Source: Bacillota bacterium
GTDB lineage: Bacteria > Bacillota_A > Clostridia > Lachnospirales > Lachnospiraceae
DNA length: 64,000 nucleotides
NCBI GenBank assembly: GCA_023407175.1
Contig: JAEYMU010000012.1
Location: 186,001-250,000, forward strand
Reading direction: 5' to 3'
Below, piece after piece: positions 1 to 13,367 of the stretch (within the stretch, counting starts at the first letter, position 1; each line of letters opens with the position of its first letter). Under the pieces are notes generated by a model. The model saw only the letters and a list, made by a program, of their open reading frames with translations, had not been told where the DNA came from and ran no database searches. A program made the position numbers and the translations under genes.

Positions 1-42
1 TCAATACCAAATTATAATACCCTTGCTGCTTCCTGACACAGC

Positions 43-77
43 AAAAACGGCTGAGCCATACCGGCACACCCGTTTTT
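43..77 (-). terminator. Probable intrinsic terminator after the Rrf2 gene
   Basis: An 8-bp perfect inverted repeat (AAAAACGG / CCGTTTTT) encloses a 19-nt loop about 50 bases downstream of the Rrf2 stop. The T-run is part of the stem, so it could work in both directions. Confidence 0.55.
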
Positions 78-127
78 ACATCCCCAAACGATCTATAAAA
101 ATTACTTATTACTGATTTCATAAAACC

Positions 128-562
128 TCAGGTCTTATTTGCATGGGCTTCCTTCTCCCTCTGCCATTCAACCAGATTTTGCAGCGTTATCGTGTCAATA
201 ACTGAGTTGATTGCATCATCCAGCCTCTTCCACGCGGTAAAGGTTCCGCAGTATTCCTGCCTGTCACAGCTGTTCTTATTCTCCAGACATGGCACCGGAG
301 CCAGGCTTCCTTCCATTAACCGTAGTATCATACCCAGTGTATAATCCCTGGAGGGCCTTGACAATCGGTATCCTCCCTGGGAACCCCGGACACTTATGAC
401 ATAACCGGCCTTATTGAGTATGGAAATTATCTGCTCCAGATATTTTCCTGACAAGCCCTGCCTTGCTGCTATCGCCTTTAAGGTGATATATTCACCCGTA
501 TTATCCAAAGCGAGATCCAGCATAATGCTTACTGCATATCTTCCCTTCGTAGAGATTTTCAT
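128..562 (-). CDS. Rrf2-family transcriptional regulator with IscR-like cysteines
   Basis: A 144-aa protein beginning MKISTKGRYA, the typical start of the Rrf2 family (IscR, CymR, NsrR). The winged-helix DNA-binding part covers about residues 1 to 80. Cys92, Cys99 and Cys105 lie in the segment that binds an Fe-S cluster in IscR, so it may sense cluster status or redox; the B. subtilis cysteine regulator CymR lacks such a trio. It follows metY by 23 bp, so the two are probably co-transcribed, and it is the best candidate for the local sulfur or cofactor regulator. Effector and target sites are inferred. Confidence 0.85.
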   Translation of the reverse strand: MKISTKGRYAVSIMLDLALDNTGEYITLKAIAARQGLSGKYLEQIISILNKAGYVISVRGSQGGYRLSRPSRDYTLGMILRLMEGSLAPVPCLENKNSCDRQEYCGTFTAWKRLDDAINSVIDTITLQNLVEWQREKEAHANKT

Positions 563-585
563 TTACTTATACATCCTTTTCAAAT

Positions 586-1923
<1,338 letters not shown>

Positions 1924-1944
1924 TCATTTTAATTATCATATATT

Positions 1945-1973
1945 GTATATATATTTAATATGTTTTATGACAA
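1945..1973 (-). promoter_or_regulatory. Candidate promoter of metY copy 1
   Basis: TTGTCA (1968-1973) is followed after 16 to 17 bases by TATATA or ATATAC (1945-1951). The spacer carries an ACATATTAAATAT stretch like the putative operator half-sites upstream of yezD and the 16549 gene. The -10 is weak. Confidence 0.4.
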
Positions 1974-2116
1974 AAGTAAAGTGCATCTGCCCTTTGCCCT
2001 GCCCACTCTGATCATATACCAATCTTTGGTCATTCACAATTCCTCCTTATGTAGGTCAAGCCCTTTTATCTGTTTATGCAGTCCCTCGGCCGTCAGTTAC
2101 TAAATTAGTCAAAGCC

Positions 2117-2281
2117 TTACTTTACCCTGATTTTCTCATTCTTCTCAATCTGCAGTATCTTACCATCCTGTACAATAACTGTGACCGAGCCATATTGGAT
2201 GGTCTCCAGGAATTCAATTATCTTCTTAATATCTCTGTCCTGTATCACATTTCTTTTTACCGGGTGATTATCATGATCCAA
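2117..2281 (-). CDS. yezD: YezD-family small protein (DUF2292)
   Basis: A short gene of about 54 codons. The C-terminal core reads IQYGSVTVIVQDGKIVQIEK followed by a basic KIR tail, the signature of the YezD/DUF2292 family. These small proteins of unknown biochemical role often sit beside sulfate or cysteine assimilation genes in Firmicutes. There is no in-frame ATG after the upstream stop. A TTG at 2281 has GAGG eight bases before it and is the best start; another TTG is two codons upstream. It has its own promoter and lies between operon A and metY. Confidence 0.72.
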   Translation of the reverse strand: MDHDNHPVKRNVIQDRDIKKIIEFLETIQYGSVTVIVQDGKILQIEKNEKIRVK

Positions 2282-2308
2282 TATCAATCCCTCACATTCA
2301 TACTTTTC

Positions 2309-2365
2309 TTATATGATTAATATGTATTATAGAAATAAGATACACTAATATTTTTCATTTGTCAA
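2309..2365 (-). promoter_or_regulatory. Promoter and putative operator of yezD
   Basis: TTGACA (2360-2365), 17-bp spacer, TATCTT (2337-2342). Just downstream, at 2309-2325, is ACATATTAATCATATAA, a motif that recurs in the leaders at 16585-16601 and 33453-33469 and may be a repressor site. Confidence 0.65.
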
Positions 2366-2463
2366 CTGGTTTTTTTATTTTTTATCCAAATTTTTCTGAT
2401 TATTTTTATTCCACGATTTAAAGGTATCATAACCTAAAACAGACTTGTACGACTTCAAAGAAA

Positions 2464-2486
2464 CCTCGGGTTTTATCATCCCGAGG
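2464..2486 (-). terminator. Terminator of operon A
   Basis: Perfect 7-bp hairpin CCTCGGG / CCCGAGG with a 9-nt loop, followed on the minus strand by TTTCTTTG, 11 bases after the K1 stop codon. Confidence 0.8.
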
Positions 2487-2497
2487 CCTGCAATACG

Positions 2498-3853
2498 CTA
2501 CGCATAGGATTGCGTTCTGGAGGAAGTCACATTTCTCCGTAATGAGCTTGAATATATTTCTTCCAGCAGTCTAAGTCCCCCATCATATCCCACATAGCTC
2601 CGGTTTAAAATCAAGCTGTCATTGATCGGAAGACTGATATATGCATGCGTATTCCCTGTTTCTTCTGCCAAAAACTTTTCCCAGGAGCTGCCGAGGATTA
2701 AGGTTCTCCGGGATTGCTTTATTTTGCTGCGGATATCGGCCTCGATTTTACCTCCGTCCGCTTCGAATGTATAGGATCCGGCAAATTCATTCCCCATATT
2801 AAGAAGCACTTTCTCGATTTCTGACATCCGCTCTTCTCCCGGCTCATCTGTAATGTAGATACCTTTGGGGAGAAATCCAAGTTCATTTACAAGATAATTA
2901 CTGATGCCAACGGCATAAATGCTATCCGCTACCGTAAATAGATCAAAGGGCAGATTACCGCGATAATCTGATATGAAGTCGGCCATTCCCGTAAAATAAG
3001 TGTAATAGCGTTCCTTCTCGCGCAAAATCACCTGTTCTGTAACGCTTTCAGGCAGTCCCGCAAAGCGGCCTGCTTCTCGCAGGAAGCTGCCGGTTTCCTT
3101 CGCGCCTATTGGGAATACAGGATAATACATATACGGCGTCCCATATTTTTTTTCAAGCAATTTAACTGTTTCCAGCCCAACCCAGGGGGACAGCAAAATA
3201 TTAAACTGAGCATTTGGTATATCATCCCATTCTTTTATTCCCAGAGAGCTGCAGCCATATAGAATATTAACCTTAAGTCCTATTTTTTCAAGCAGTTCTT
3301 TTATTTCCTCAAGATCCCCTCTCCAGAAAGGATTTTGATAAGGGACAACAGAAAAAACATTTACAAGCCCTTTTTCTATCTTAGGCTCTGCATCCCCCAG
3401 GTATTGCTCAATAATCTCATTAACCACAAGCTCATGTCCTAAATAGTTATTTCCCTTAAACCCTGCCGTTTCAACTCCAATCACAGGCTTTCCTTCCAGC
3501 ATGAACTTTTTTGCCACATTAATCGGGTCATCTCCGATAATACCTGCGGTACAGCCTGTTAAAATCACATACAAATCACCGTCAAGGACCTTTAATGCCC
3601 CCTCAACTACATCTTTAAGCTTACCCTCGCCTCCAAAAACCACTTCCTGCTCTCCTGAGTTCGTGCAGGAAACCATCGCTCCTCCTGCATAGCCCTCTCC
3701 CTGGAAGCCTGAACCGTAGGATGCATAGCTGAATGCTTTAGAGGAGCAACCCGGCCCTGCGTGAATGATAGGAATGCCCCTGGGTATCGCAAGTACTGTT
3801 TGCTGTGCGGCCAGTGCACATGAAAATCTGGGTTGTTCTATGATTGTACTCAT
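2498..3853 (-). CDS. Nitrogenase-like K (beta) subunit, K1
   Basis: A 451-aa nitrogenase component 1 type oxidoreductase. The three expected P-cluster cysteines of a K subunit are present: Cys12 (PRFSCAL), Cys36 (AGPGCSS) and Cys101 (LTGCTAGIIGDD). It resembles NifK but lacks the long NifK N-terminal extension, like Mar/Nfl-type subunits. Its start overlaps the D1 stop (ATGA), so D1 and K1 are translationally coupled. Its closest relative in the window is K4 (shared IEQPR..CAL.AQQ..LAIPR block). Last gene of operon A. Substrate unknown; the sulfur-gene context suggests a reduced organosulfur compound. Confidence 0.85.
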   Translation of the reverse strand: MSTIIEQPRFSCALAAQQTVLAIPRGIPIIHAGPGCSSKAFSYASYGSGFQGEGYAGGAMVSCTNSGEQEVVFGGEGKLKDVVEGALKVLDGDLYVILTGCTAGIIGDDPINVAKKFMLEGKPVIGVETAGFKGNNYLGHELVVNEIIEQYLGDAEPKIEKGLVNVFSVVPYQNPFWRGDLEEIKELLEKIGLKVNILYGCSSLGIKEWDDIPNAQFNILLSPWVGLETVKLLEKKYGTPYMYYPVFPIGAKETGSFLREAGRFAGLPESVTEQVILREKERYYTYFTGMADFISDYRGNLPFDLFTVADSIYAVGISNYLVNELGFLPKGIYITDEPGEERMSEIEKVLLNMGNEFAGSYTFEADGGKIEADIRSKIKQSRRTLILGSSWEKFLAEETGNTHAYISLPINDSLILNRSYVGYDGGLRLLEEIYSSSLRRNVTSSRTQSYA

Positions 3854-5316
3854 TCTTCATTTTCTCCTTCAAAACAAAACGGATTTTTCTGTTCCATCCA
3901 CCAGCTGCTGTATGGGAATTTAACATTATCTGCTATATTTTCAAGCAATTTTTTTGTAAGAATTGCTTCACAAAATCTTCGTCCGAGCTTTATTACCCCG
4001 TCATATCCCAGGCTATAATTGACATCTCCTTCAAAAAGAGTGGGAATTCCAAGCTTTGTTCCAAGAACCGTCAGGTTTATATGTCTTACGATCAACAAGT
4101 CAGGTTTGATATTTTTCAGCAGCTTAATCACCTGATATGGCTGTTTGTTACATATAGAGTAATTTTTTATATCTCCGCTGTTCTTTAATACCGCGTCAAG
4201 TGTTGACATCCGGTTCCCGTCCAGATGCTGATCGTGATGGAGCGTTGTGATACCGATCAGTTCAAGTCCAAGATCCTTTGCAACATTTGCCATGTTATGC
4301 GCAAAAGCATCTCCCGCATAAATATATACCCTTTTTCCTTTCAGCTTTGCGCGGATTTCCTCCAACTCATGCCTGATGCGCTCATGCTCCCCGCGGATTA
4401 CCTGTTTGGCTAATGCCTCTCTTCCTGTAATTCTCGCAATTTCTCTTAACCATTGATCCGTCCAGTCAATGCCAAAGGGTGCGGATGCTTTCACCTCCGG
4501 AACTCCATATTGCTCCTCCAGCACTGCAGTGACATAGGTAGAAAGCGTTTCACATACGTGGGTGGAGCAGGCTGCCTCAGACATGGTAGCAAGCTGCTCT
4601 ACCGTTGCATAGGCAAAGAGGCAATTTGCTCTTAACGAAAGTTTTCCAAGCAGCGGTATAAAGGTATCCGAACCTGCAAAATTAAATACATTAACAAGGT
4701 CTTCCTGTTTTTTTCTTGGCGGCCGCACAAGCCTTCTCAAAACGCTGTGAAAAACCGCATCAAATCCGGAGGACCAGATCCGGGATTTAAAGCCTTCACA
4801 ATATACAGGAAGGATAGGATATCCTAATTCCTCCTGCATTTCATCAGCGACACTTTCCAAATCCTCTCCGATAATTCCTGATGCACAGGAGCCCTGAATA
4901 AAGATAAGAGCCGGTTTAAATCTTGTATCTGCCTCCATAATTGCCTTCCTTAATTTTTCTTCGCCGCCGTATACAGTATCTTCTTCCCTGAGATTTGTAC
5001 TTATTATCTGCACTTTATGCGCCTTAAGATTTCTAGCCTTTGCCCCTGCACGCCCAATGATATTATATACGGATGCATTGGTCCCGCAGCCAATAGGTGC
5101 ATGGCTTACGATAGCCGCCCCTTGTACCAGCACTGTCATTGCTTCGGCACATTCCTCCGCACAATCTCCGCATTGGCCATAAGTACGCAATTTACAGCTC
5201 ATCTGGCGTAATTTGGATTTTTCATTTAAATCACACGCGGTTCCACTATAGGAAAGAGTTGAATGCAAACGCCGTTCCCTGACCTCAACCTCCATATGAT
5301 CCAGATTAATACTCAA
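3850..5316 (-). CDS. Nitrogenase-like D (alpha) subunit, D1
   Basis: A 488-aa catalytic subunit partner of K1. P-cluster ligand equivalents are Cys52 (in QCGDC), Cys77 (HAPIGCG) and Cys144 (GSCASGIIGED). Cys255 in CETLSTYV aligns by spacing to YGVP with the NifD FeMo-cofactor ligand Cys275. The NifD His442 position before the GYDG motif is not histidine, as in non-N2-fixing nitrogenase-like enzymes. This predicts a NifB-type all-iron cluster bound mainly by cysteine. The start is TTG at 5316, seven bases after AGGAGG. It is preceded by H1, which probably delivers its electrons. Confidence 0.86.
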   Translation of the reverse strand: MSINLDHMEVEVRERRLHSTLSYSGTACDLNEKSKLRQMSCKLRTYGQCGDCAEECAEAMTVLVQGAAIVSHAPIGCGTNASVYNIIGRAGAKARNLKAHKVQIISTNLREEDTVYGGEEKLRKAIMEADTRFKPALIFIQGSCASGIIGEDLESVADEMQEELGYPILPVYCEGFKSRIWSSGFDAVFHSVLRRLVRPPRKKQEDLVNVFNFAGSDTFIPLLGKLSLRANCLFAYATVEQLATMSEAACSTHVCETLSTYVTAVLEEQYGVPEVKASAPFGIDWTDQWLREIARITGREALAKQVIRGEHERIRHELEEIRAKLKGKRVYIYAGDAFAHNMANVAKDLGLELIGITTLHHDQHLDGNRMSTLDAVLKNSGDIKNYSICNKQPYQVIKLLKNIKPDLLIVRHINLTVLGTKLGIPTLFEGDVNYSLGYDGVIKLGRRFCEAILTKKLLENIADNVKFPYSSWWMEQKNPFCFEGENEE

Positions 5317-5377
5317 GCCTACCCCTCCTAATTATTCTTTTCATTTCTGCCTCCTTCGGAAGCTGATATCTGACAGG

Positions 5378-8016
<2,639 letters not shown>

Positions 8017-8128
8017 TTTAGATACACTTCCTTTCTCCACTGGTTTATAATAACTTAGGTTTCTATACGCAACGGGACTGTGCCCATAAGCTTCCTTTGT
8101 CTTGAGAAGGCTGCCGATTAAGACATAA

Positions 8129-9472
8129 TTACCGCTGTGCAACGATTACAGCCAGCAAATCCTCAATCAGCGACAGGCTTCCGTCAAAGCCCGCATATCC
8201 TTTATTTAATACCACTCTGTTGCCCACCGGATAAGAAACTGTCAGATGTCCGGCTCCGATATCCGCTGCGAATTCACGCTCAAGATGGCTGCCTACGACA
8301 AAGGCCGGTGAGATGTCATGGTAATACGGGCTGTCAGAGCGCCCCGGTATCCGCCTTCTCAGATGTGTTTTCATTTCTGTTGGGTCTGTTTCATATACAA
8401 TACCCACCGGATACTGTGAGGTCAGATTCTCGATTACTCTTTCGAATATACTTTTTTGACTTTCCGGCACTTCGCTGGTTACTACCATAAGCTCTGGCAG
8501 CCATCCAAGATCGTCTGCCAGAAATTTTGTAACAGCAGGTGCATAATTGGCATCCCCCACAATTATGGCATAACGCTGCCAGTCCAAATCATTATAGGCA
8601 TCTGCCACACGTTCTATATATCTGAAATAATTCCTGGTTTCTCTGTCAATCAACTCCTGCACCCTCTGATTGGAAAGCCTTAAGGCTTCCGCTGTCTGAA
8701 GTAAAAACTGGATGGTGGCAGTTGGCCCGATAGGGAACTGGGTAGTGATATAAGACACCCCATGCTTTTGTTCAAAGGCCCTTGCCGCCGATATTCCGTA
8801 AAACTCCGATACGATAATATTCAGCTGGGCATCTCCGGACTGCCGGATACCCTCCAATGTATCAAACTCTGTAAAAAAGGAATTAACTGTAAGTCCAAGT
8901 TCCTCCAGAAGACTGCGAAGCTTTAAGAGATTTCCTCTCCAAAAGGCATCCTGTCCCGGAACAATCCCCCACAGATTTACCTTTCCCGGTTTCTTTTCCC
9001 CTCTTACCTCAATGAATTCTTCGATAAGTGCCTTTAAAACGATATCATAGCCCTTATACCCATCCCCCCGAAAGCCCCCGGCCTCGGCTCCGATTACTCT
9101 CTCTCCCCTGTCCCTGAAATCCCGGGCCAGGGACTGGATATCATCCCCGATCATATCCGTAGTACAACCGGTAAGCACAATATAAAGCTCTCCCTCCATC
9201 AGCTCCAGGGTTTTTTCAATCTGCTCCTCCAGGCGTTCCAGTCCTCCAAACACAACATCCCGCTCCAGAACATTCGAGCTGGGAACTGCCAGACCTGTGC
9301 AGTAGCCTGCACCAAGATAACCTGTGCTTCCATATTGATTCCAGTAGATGCTTCCGCCGCAACCCATCGAAGCATGAAGAATTGGAATCGCTCCCGGGAT
9401 TGCCGATACGGTGAGCAGCGCCCCGCCAAGAGCACAAAAGGCTCTGGGACGTTCGATAAAACTATTGCTCAT
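8129..9472 (-). CDS. Nitrogenase-like K (beta) subunit, K2
   Basis: A 447-aa component 1 subunit with Cys13 (RAFCALGG), the SMGCGG cysteine and the LTGCTTDMIGDD cysteine, the complete K-type P-cluster set. The IERPR..CALGGAL start and PGQDAFWRGNL segment group it with K3, a subtype distinct from K1/K4. It overlaps the end of D2 by 11 bases and has a good GGAGG. About 110 bases without a clear gene separate it from the decarboxylase. The probable partner is D2. Confidence 0.85.
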   Translation of the reverse strand: MSNSFIERPRAFCALGGALLTVSAIPGAIPILHASMGCGGSIYWNQYGSTGYLGAGYCTGLAVPSSNVLERDVVFGGLERLEEQIEKTLELMEGELYIVLTGCTTDMIGDDIQSLARDFRDRGERVIGAEAGGFRGDGYKGYDIVLKALIEEFIEVRGEKKPGKVNLWGIVPGQDAFWRGNLLKLRSLLEELGLTVNSFFTEFDTLEGIRQSGDAQLNIIVSEFYGISAARAFEQKHGVSYITTQFPIGPTATIQFLLQTAEALRLSNQRVQELIDRETRNYFRYIERVADAYNDLDWQRYAIIVGDANYAPAVTKFLADDLGWLPELMVVTSEVPESQKSIFERVIENLTSQYPVGIVYETDPTEMKTHLRRRIPGRSDSPYYHDISPAFVVGSHLEREFAADIGAGHLTVSYPVGNRVVLNKGYAGFDGSLSLIEDLLAVIVAQR

Positions 9473-11015
9473 AGCAACCTCCCCCTACCGTTTTTACAGC
9501 AGTACCATTGCCTCCCTTGATATAATGGAAAGGATTTTTCTGATACCAGCTTTCCTTATACGGCTGGCGCACATACTCTGCCAGTCTGTCGTTAAAGGCG
9601 GTATTCTTGAAATGGCGGTAAAGCCTTCTTGCCACATCAAAAGCTCCGGCATAGCCGCTATAGATATTTCCCGCTCCGTAAATCGGCAGGATGGAACATC
9701 CGCATTTTGCTGCCCACACATTATCGGAATTATGTCCTATATAGACATCAGGCTTTCTGCGCCTGATTAAATTTACTGCTTCAAAGGGCTGGGCCGTCGC
9801 TACATTAATAACGATATTCGGGTCCGTCTTCTCAAGTTTTGCTGTTTCCGTCCCACCGAATTCATCATAGTGGTATGGTCTGACCGCCAGTATTTCAAGA
9901 CCAAGCTCCTGCAACAGCACCGCAGTGGAAAGAGTTCTGATTTCACCGGCGCTGAGCATGGCCGTTTTTCCCTTTAGATGATATAGAATTGGTTCAAGTG
10001 CTCTGTTAAGCTCCCTCTTTTCCTCCTCAATAATTTTCTCCGCTGCCGCCTCAAGGCCAAAGAACTTTGCAACCTGCCTAAGCCAGATACCGGTGTTTTC
10101 AATGCCGATGGGCATCTGACCCCCAATATAGGGAACTCCGAACCTTTCCTTTAAATAAGTCATAAAGTAATCATCATGAGTGGGGCATACCCCGACGGAC
10201 AGTGCTGCAAAGGGTGCCTGACGGAAAGCATCCGGATGTGCATCACAGGGAAGCATGTTCACCTCCAGCCCCAGCTTATTCAACAGCCTGATCAATTCCT
10301 TTTGATCCGGTCCGGTCATCGAGGATACATTCAGGAGATTGACCATTCTGCTACGCCGCAGTTTTTCCGCTTCTATAGAGAGCTGATTATCAAAGATCCG
10401 GTATTCTGTTTCATCCGTTCCATCTATCAGGTTTCTTAAAAGCGAATGAAAAATCGCATCATAGGCAGTAGCCATAATCTTAGTCTTAAAACCCTCGCAA
10501 TGGATGGGCAGTATTGCGGCTGAAACCTGGCTCTTCACCGCATCTGCCACCGCATCGATATCATCTCCGATAATAGCCGGCACACAGGTGGATAAAATGA
10601 TGATGGCCTCCGGGCGGTATCTCTTATCCGCTTCAAGAACTGCCTCCTTTAGCTTGCCCTCTCCTCCGGTCACAACATCCTTTTCATTCAGATTAGTATT
10701 CAGCCACAAAGCTCCTTTGGGGTTTTTATCACCGCTGTTAAACTGACCCAGACGTACACTGGCTCCCTGGGAATGCACGGCACCGCCGCAGCCGATGGAG
10801 CCATGGACAATTACTACCGTATCCTGAAGTGAGGTAAGAATCGCGGTTGCCGGCAGGAGCTGGCAGATTGAGCCCTGACTGAAGGCTCTACTTCTGTTTT
10901 TCAGACAGCCTCCGCAGAATTGCCCGTGTATATCACCGATCCTGCCGCCGAATTCTATTGTGGTTCCAAGACGCTGTTCTCTGCAGGGTGCTGTATAGGA
11001 ATTTAAATCATTCAC
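9462..11015 (-). CDS. Nitrogenase-like D (alpha) subunit, D2
   Basis: A 517-aa catalytic subunit. Ligand equivalents: Cys51 (SQGSICQ), Cys76 (GSIGCGG), the STCVPAIIGDDID cysteine, and the VGVCPTHDDYF cysteine at the NifD Cys275 position. The segment before GYAGAFDVARR has no histidine at the NifD His442 position. An extra FCGGC motif near residue 34 is not shared with D1/D4. The start is GTG at 11015, seven bases after GGAGG; another GTG ten codons upstream lacks this site. The C-terminal tail is Gly-rich and ends in a Cys-containing GGGCYEQ. Closest relative: D3. Confidence 0.86.
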   Translation of the reverse strand: MNDLNSYTAPCREQRLGTTIEFGGRIGDIHGQFCGGCLKNRSRAFSQGSICQLLPATAILTSLQDTVVIVHGSIGCGGAVHSQGASVRLGQFNSGDKNPKGALWLNTNLNEKDVVTGGEGKLKEAVLEADKRYRPEAIIILSTCVPAIIGDDIDAVADAVKSQVSAAILPIHCEGFKTKIMATAYDAIFHSLLRNLIDGTDETEYRIFDNQLSIEAEKLRRSRMVNLLNVSSMTGPDQKELIRLLNKLGLEVNMLPCDAHPDAFRQAPFAALSVGVCPTHDDYFMTYLKERFGVPYIGGQMPIGIENTGIWLRQVAKFFGLEAAAEKIIEEEKRELNRALEPILYHLKGKTAMLSAGEIRTLSTAVLLQELGLEILAVRPYHYDEFGGTETAKLEKTDPNIVINVATAQPFEAVNLIRRRKPDVYIGHNSDNVWAAKCGCSILPIYGAGNIYSGYAGAFDVARRLYRHFKNTAFNDRLAEYVRQPYKESWYQKNPFHYIKGGNGTAVKTVGGGCYEQ

Positions 11016-11078
11016 GGTTATCCCTCCGATTTTTATAATTTTCACCGGGTACCTTTAGGATGCGCCCGGATAAGGTAA

Positions 11079-12392
11079 TCAGGAATTTTCCAGATACCTG
11101 TCACGTTCCCAATCACTGACCGCCTTATGGTGAGCCTCAATATCGTGATAGATAAGCTCCGTGAATATCTCCACAAAATCCTTTCCGAAGTATTCCTTAG
11201 CGTTCCCGCTGTTTGTGAACAACGGGGCTGCCTGAGCAAGCGTTCTGGGAAGCGGCGGAAGACTTTCGTTTGCATAACCGTTGCCGGTTATGATCGGCGG
11301 CGGTATCAGTCCATGCTCCAGCCCGTAAAGGCCCGAGGCAATGGAGGCCGCAATCAGAAAATATGCGTTGGCATCCGCCGAACCGGTCCTTTGCTCCAGC
11401 CTTAGGCTATTTCCCGCTCCAATCAACCTTGTGGATACGGTTCTGTTATCATAGGCCCAGCCAATCCTTGTCGGTGCAAAGGACATATCCGAAAGCCTCT
11501 TATAGGAATTGACCGTGGGAGCTGCCAGAGCCATAAATTCTGCCGAATTATGCAGCATTCCCGCAAGATATTGTTCCAAAACCTTTTCATCCCTGGCAAA
11601 GGCATTTTCCCCGTCCTTCGTCCAGAGACTCTGGTGCAGATGATATCCGCTTCCCGATTCATTAGCCCAGGGCTTTGCCATAAAGGTAGCAACGTAACCG
11701 TTCTTCCTTGCCAGCTCCTTGATAGCGTGCCTCGCCAATATGGTATGATCCGCAACCGTAAGTGCATCATCATATTCCAGTATCAGCTCCAGCTGGGCCG
11801 GACCGTATTCTGTATGTATTGCCTCCACTCGAATACCGTAGTCCTCGAGATTTTGCTCAAACAGCCGGATAATTTCACTGAATTCGCCCGCCTTTGCAAG
11901 AGAATAGGTCTGCTGACCTCCAAAAAGCGGCTGTTTATCCTTCGTAAGAAGGTAAAATTCAATTTCAGAGCCCACCTTGGCCTGATATCCGATTTTCTCA
12001 AGCCGCTTAAGAACATTCTTTAATATCTGTCTGGGAGCAACCGGAATAATGCCTCCATGGTCAAAATACAAATCACTTAATACAAAGGCTGTTCCCTTTC
12101 TCCAGGGTATTTCCCTAAGCGTCGATAAATCCGGCTTTAAGATCATATCTGCGGCTCCGTATTCAAAGCCGGCAAATTCCGTCGTAGAGAAATAGTCACA
12201 CTGGACATCCCAGGTCAGTGGTGCCCGGCATACTCCGGTTCCGGAGGTAATATGCTCTATAAAATATCTTGCAGGCAAAACCTTGCCAAGTAAGGCGCCG
12301 ATGATATCGGTAAAACCGATTTCCACAGTCTGGATATTATGCTCCGTGATAAATTTTTTTGCTTCTTCAATTGCTTCTTGGGAATAGCTCAT
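11079..12392 (-). CDS. Glutamine-synthetase-family ligase (gamma-glutamyl-amine synthetase-like)
   Basis: A 437-aa GS-fold enzyme. The ATP/metal motifs EIEFYLL, SGSGYHLHQSLW and RLEQRTGSADANAYF are present. It diverges from bacterial GlnA and is closer to the PuuA/GlnT-type ligases that join glutamate to amines, including the DWERDRYLEN C-terminus seen in that group. It lies between cysK and D2. Its most economical role is gamma-glutamylation of an amine such as the decarboxylase product; this is inferred, and ammonia assimilation remains possible. Confidence 0.8.
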   Translation of the reverse strand: MSYSQEAIEEAKKFITEHNIQTVEIGFTDIIGALLGKVLPARYFIEHITSGTGVCRAPLTWDVQCDYFSTTEFAGFEYGAADMILKPDLSTLREIPWRKGTAFVLSDLYFDHGGIIPVAPRQILKNVLKRLEKIGYQAKVGSEIEFYLLTKDKQPLFGGQQTYSLAKAGEFSEIIRLFEQNLEDYGIRVEAIHTEYGPAQLELILEYDDALTVADHTILARHAIKELARKNGYVATFMAKPWANESGSGYHLHQSLWTKDGENAFARDEKVLEQYLAGMLHNSAEFMALAAPTVNSYKRLSDMSFAPTRIGWAYDNRTVSTRLIGAGNSLRLEQRTGSADANAYFLIAASIASGLYGLEHGLIPPPIITGNGYANESLPPLPRTLAQAAPLFTNSGNAKEYFGKDFVEIFTELIYHDIEAHHKAVSDWERDRYLENS

Positions 12393-12401
12393 GTTTTCAT
12401 C

Positions 12402-13346
12402 TCATTTCTTATATGGATTAGTAAAAAGGCCCGTCGATAAATACCGTTCTCCGGTATCGGGGAGTAGTACAATGATAGTCTTTCCCCGGTTTTCCTCCCG
12501 TTTTGCAAGCTGCGTTGCAGCAAAGGCAGCGGCACCCGAGGATATTCCTACCAAAAGGCCCTCTTTACTTGCCAGCTCTCTTGCGGTATCAAAGGCTTCC
12601 TCATTTTTAACCCGGAAGATCTCGTCGACAACATCCTCTTTAAATACTTCCGGTACAAAGCCTGCACCGATCCCCTGGATTTTATGGGGCCCCGGTGCAC
12701 CTCCTGACAGCACGGGTGAATCATTGGGCTCGACTGCAATAATCTTTACTGACGGCTTCTTTTCCTTGAGTGCCTCTCCTACCCCGGTTACCGTACCGCC
12801 GGTACCGACTCCTCCTACAAAGATATCCACCTCCCCCTGAGTATCCCTCCAGATTTCTTCCGCTGTTGTATCCCTGTGTACTCTGGGATTGGAGGGATTG
12901 CGAAACTGTTGAGGGATAAAGGTATTCGAAAGCTGAGCAGCAATTTCTTCAGCCTTGCGGATTGCCCCTCTCATGCCATCGGCTCCCGGTGTCAGTACAA
13001 GCTCCGCTCCGAAAGCACTTAGCAGATTTCTGCGCTCCACGCTCATAGTATCCGGCATGGTAATAATAATCCTGTAGCCTCTCGCCGCCGCTACGAATGC
13101 AAGCCCTACCCCTGTATTGCCGCTGGTCGGTTCAATAATAACCGTATCTCTGGTAACCAATCCGGCTTCTTCAGCTTCCTTTATCATGGCATAGCCAATC
13201 CTGTCCTTTACGCTTCCTGCCGGATTAAAGTACTCCAGCTTTGCAACCAGCCTTGCCTTTAAGTTTTTGCCTTCACCGTATCTGTTCAGCTCAAGTAGCG
13301 GAGTGTTTCCAATCAATTCGACCAGGCTCTGATGATAAACTGCCAT
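12402..13346 (-). CDS. cysK: Cysteine synthase (O-acetylserine sulfhydrylase), copy 1
   Basis: A 314-aa PLP enzyme making cysteine from O-acetylserine and sulfide. It has the PLP lysine in [14 protein letters not shown], the substrate loop PTSGNTGVG and the phosphate-binding [10 protein letters not shown]. Full length for CysK. It is followed after 9 bases by the GS-like gene and preceded by metQ. A paralogue at 23071-24021 holds the equivalent position in operon B. It could capture sulfide or an alkylthiol released by the reductases. Confidence 0.93.
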   Translation of the reverse strand: MAVYHQSLVELIGNTPLLELNRYGEGKNLKARLVAKLEYFNPAGSVKDRIGYAMIKEAEEAGLVTRDTVIIEPTSGNTGVGLAFVAAARGYRIIITMPDTMSVERRNLLSAFGAELVLTPGADGMRGAIRKAEEIAAQLSNTFIPQQFRNPSNPRVHRDTTAEEIWRDTQGEVDIFVGGVGTGGTVTGVGEALKEKKPSVKIIAVEPNDSPVLSGGAPGPHKIQGIGAGFVPEVFKEDVVDEIFRVKNEEAFDTARELASKEGLLVGISSGAAAFAATQLAKREENRGKTIIVLLPDTGERYLSTGLFTNPYKK

Positions 13347-13367
13347 ACATATCCTCCGTATTATAAT

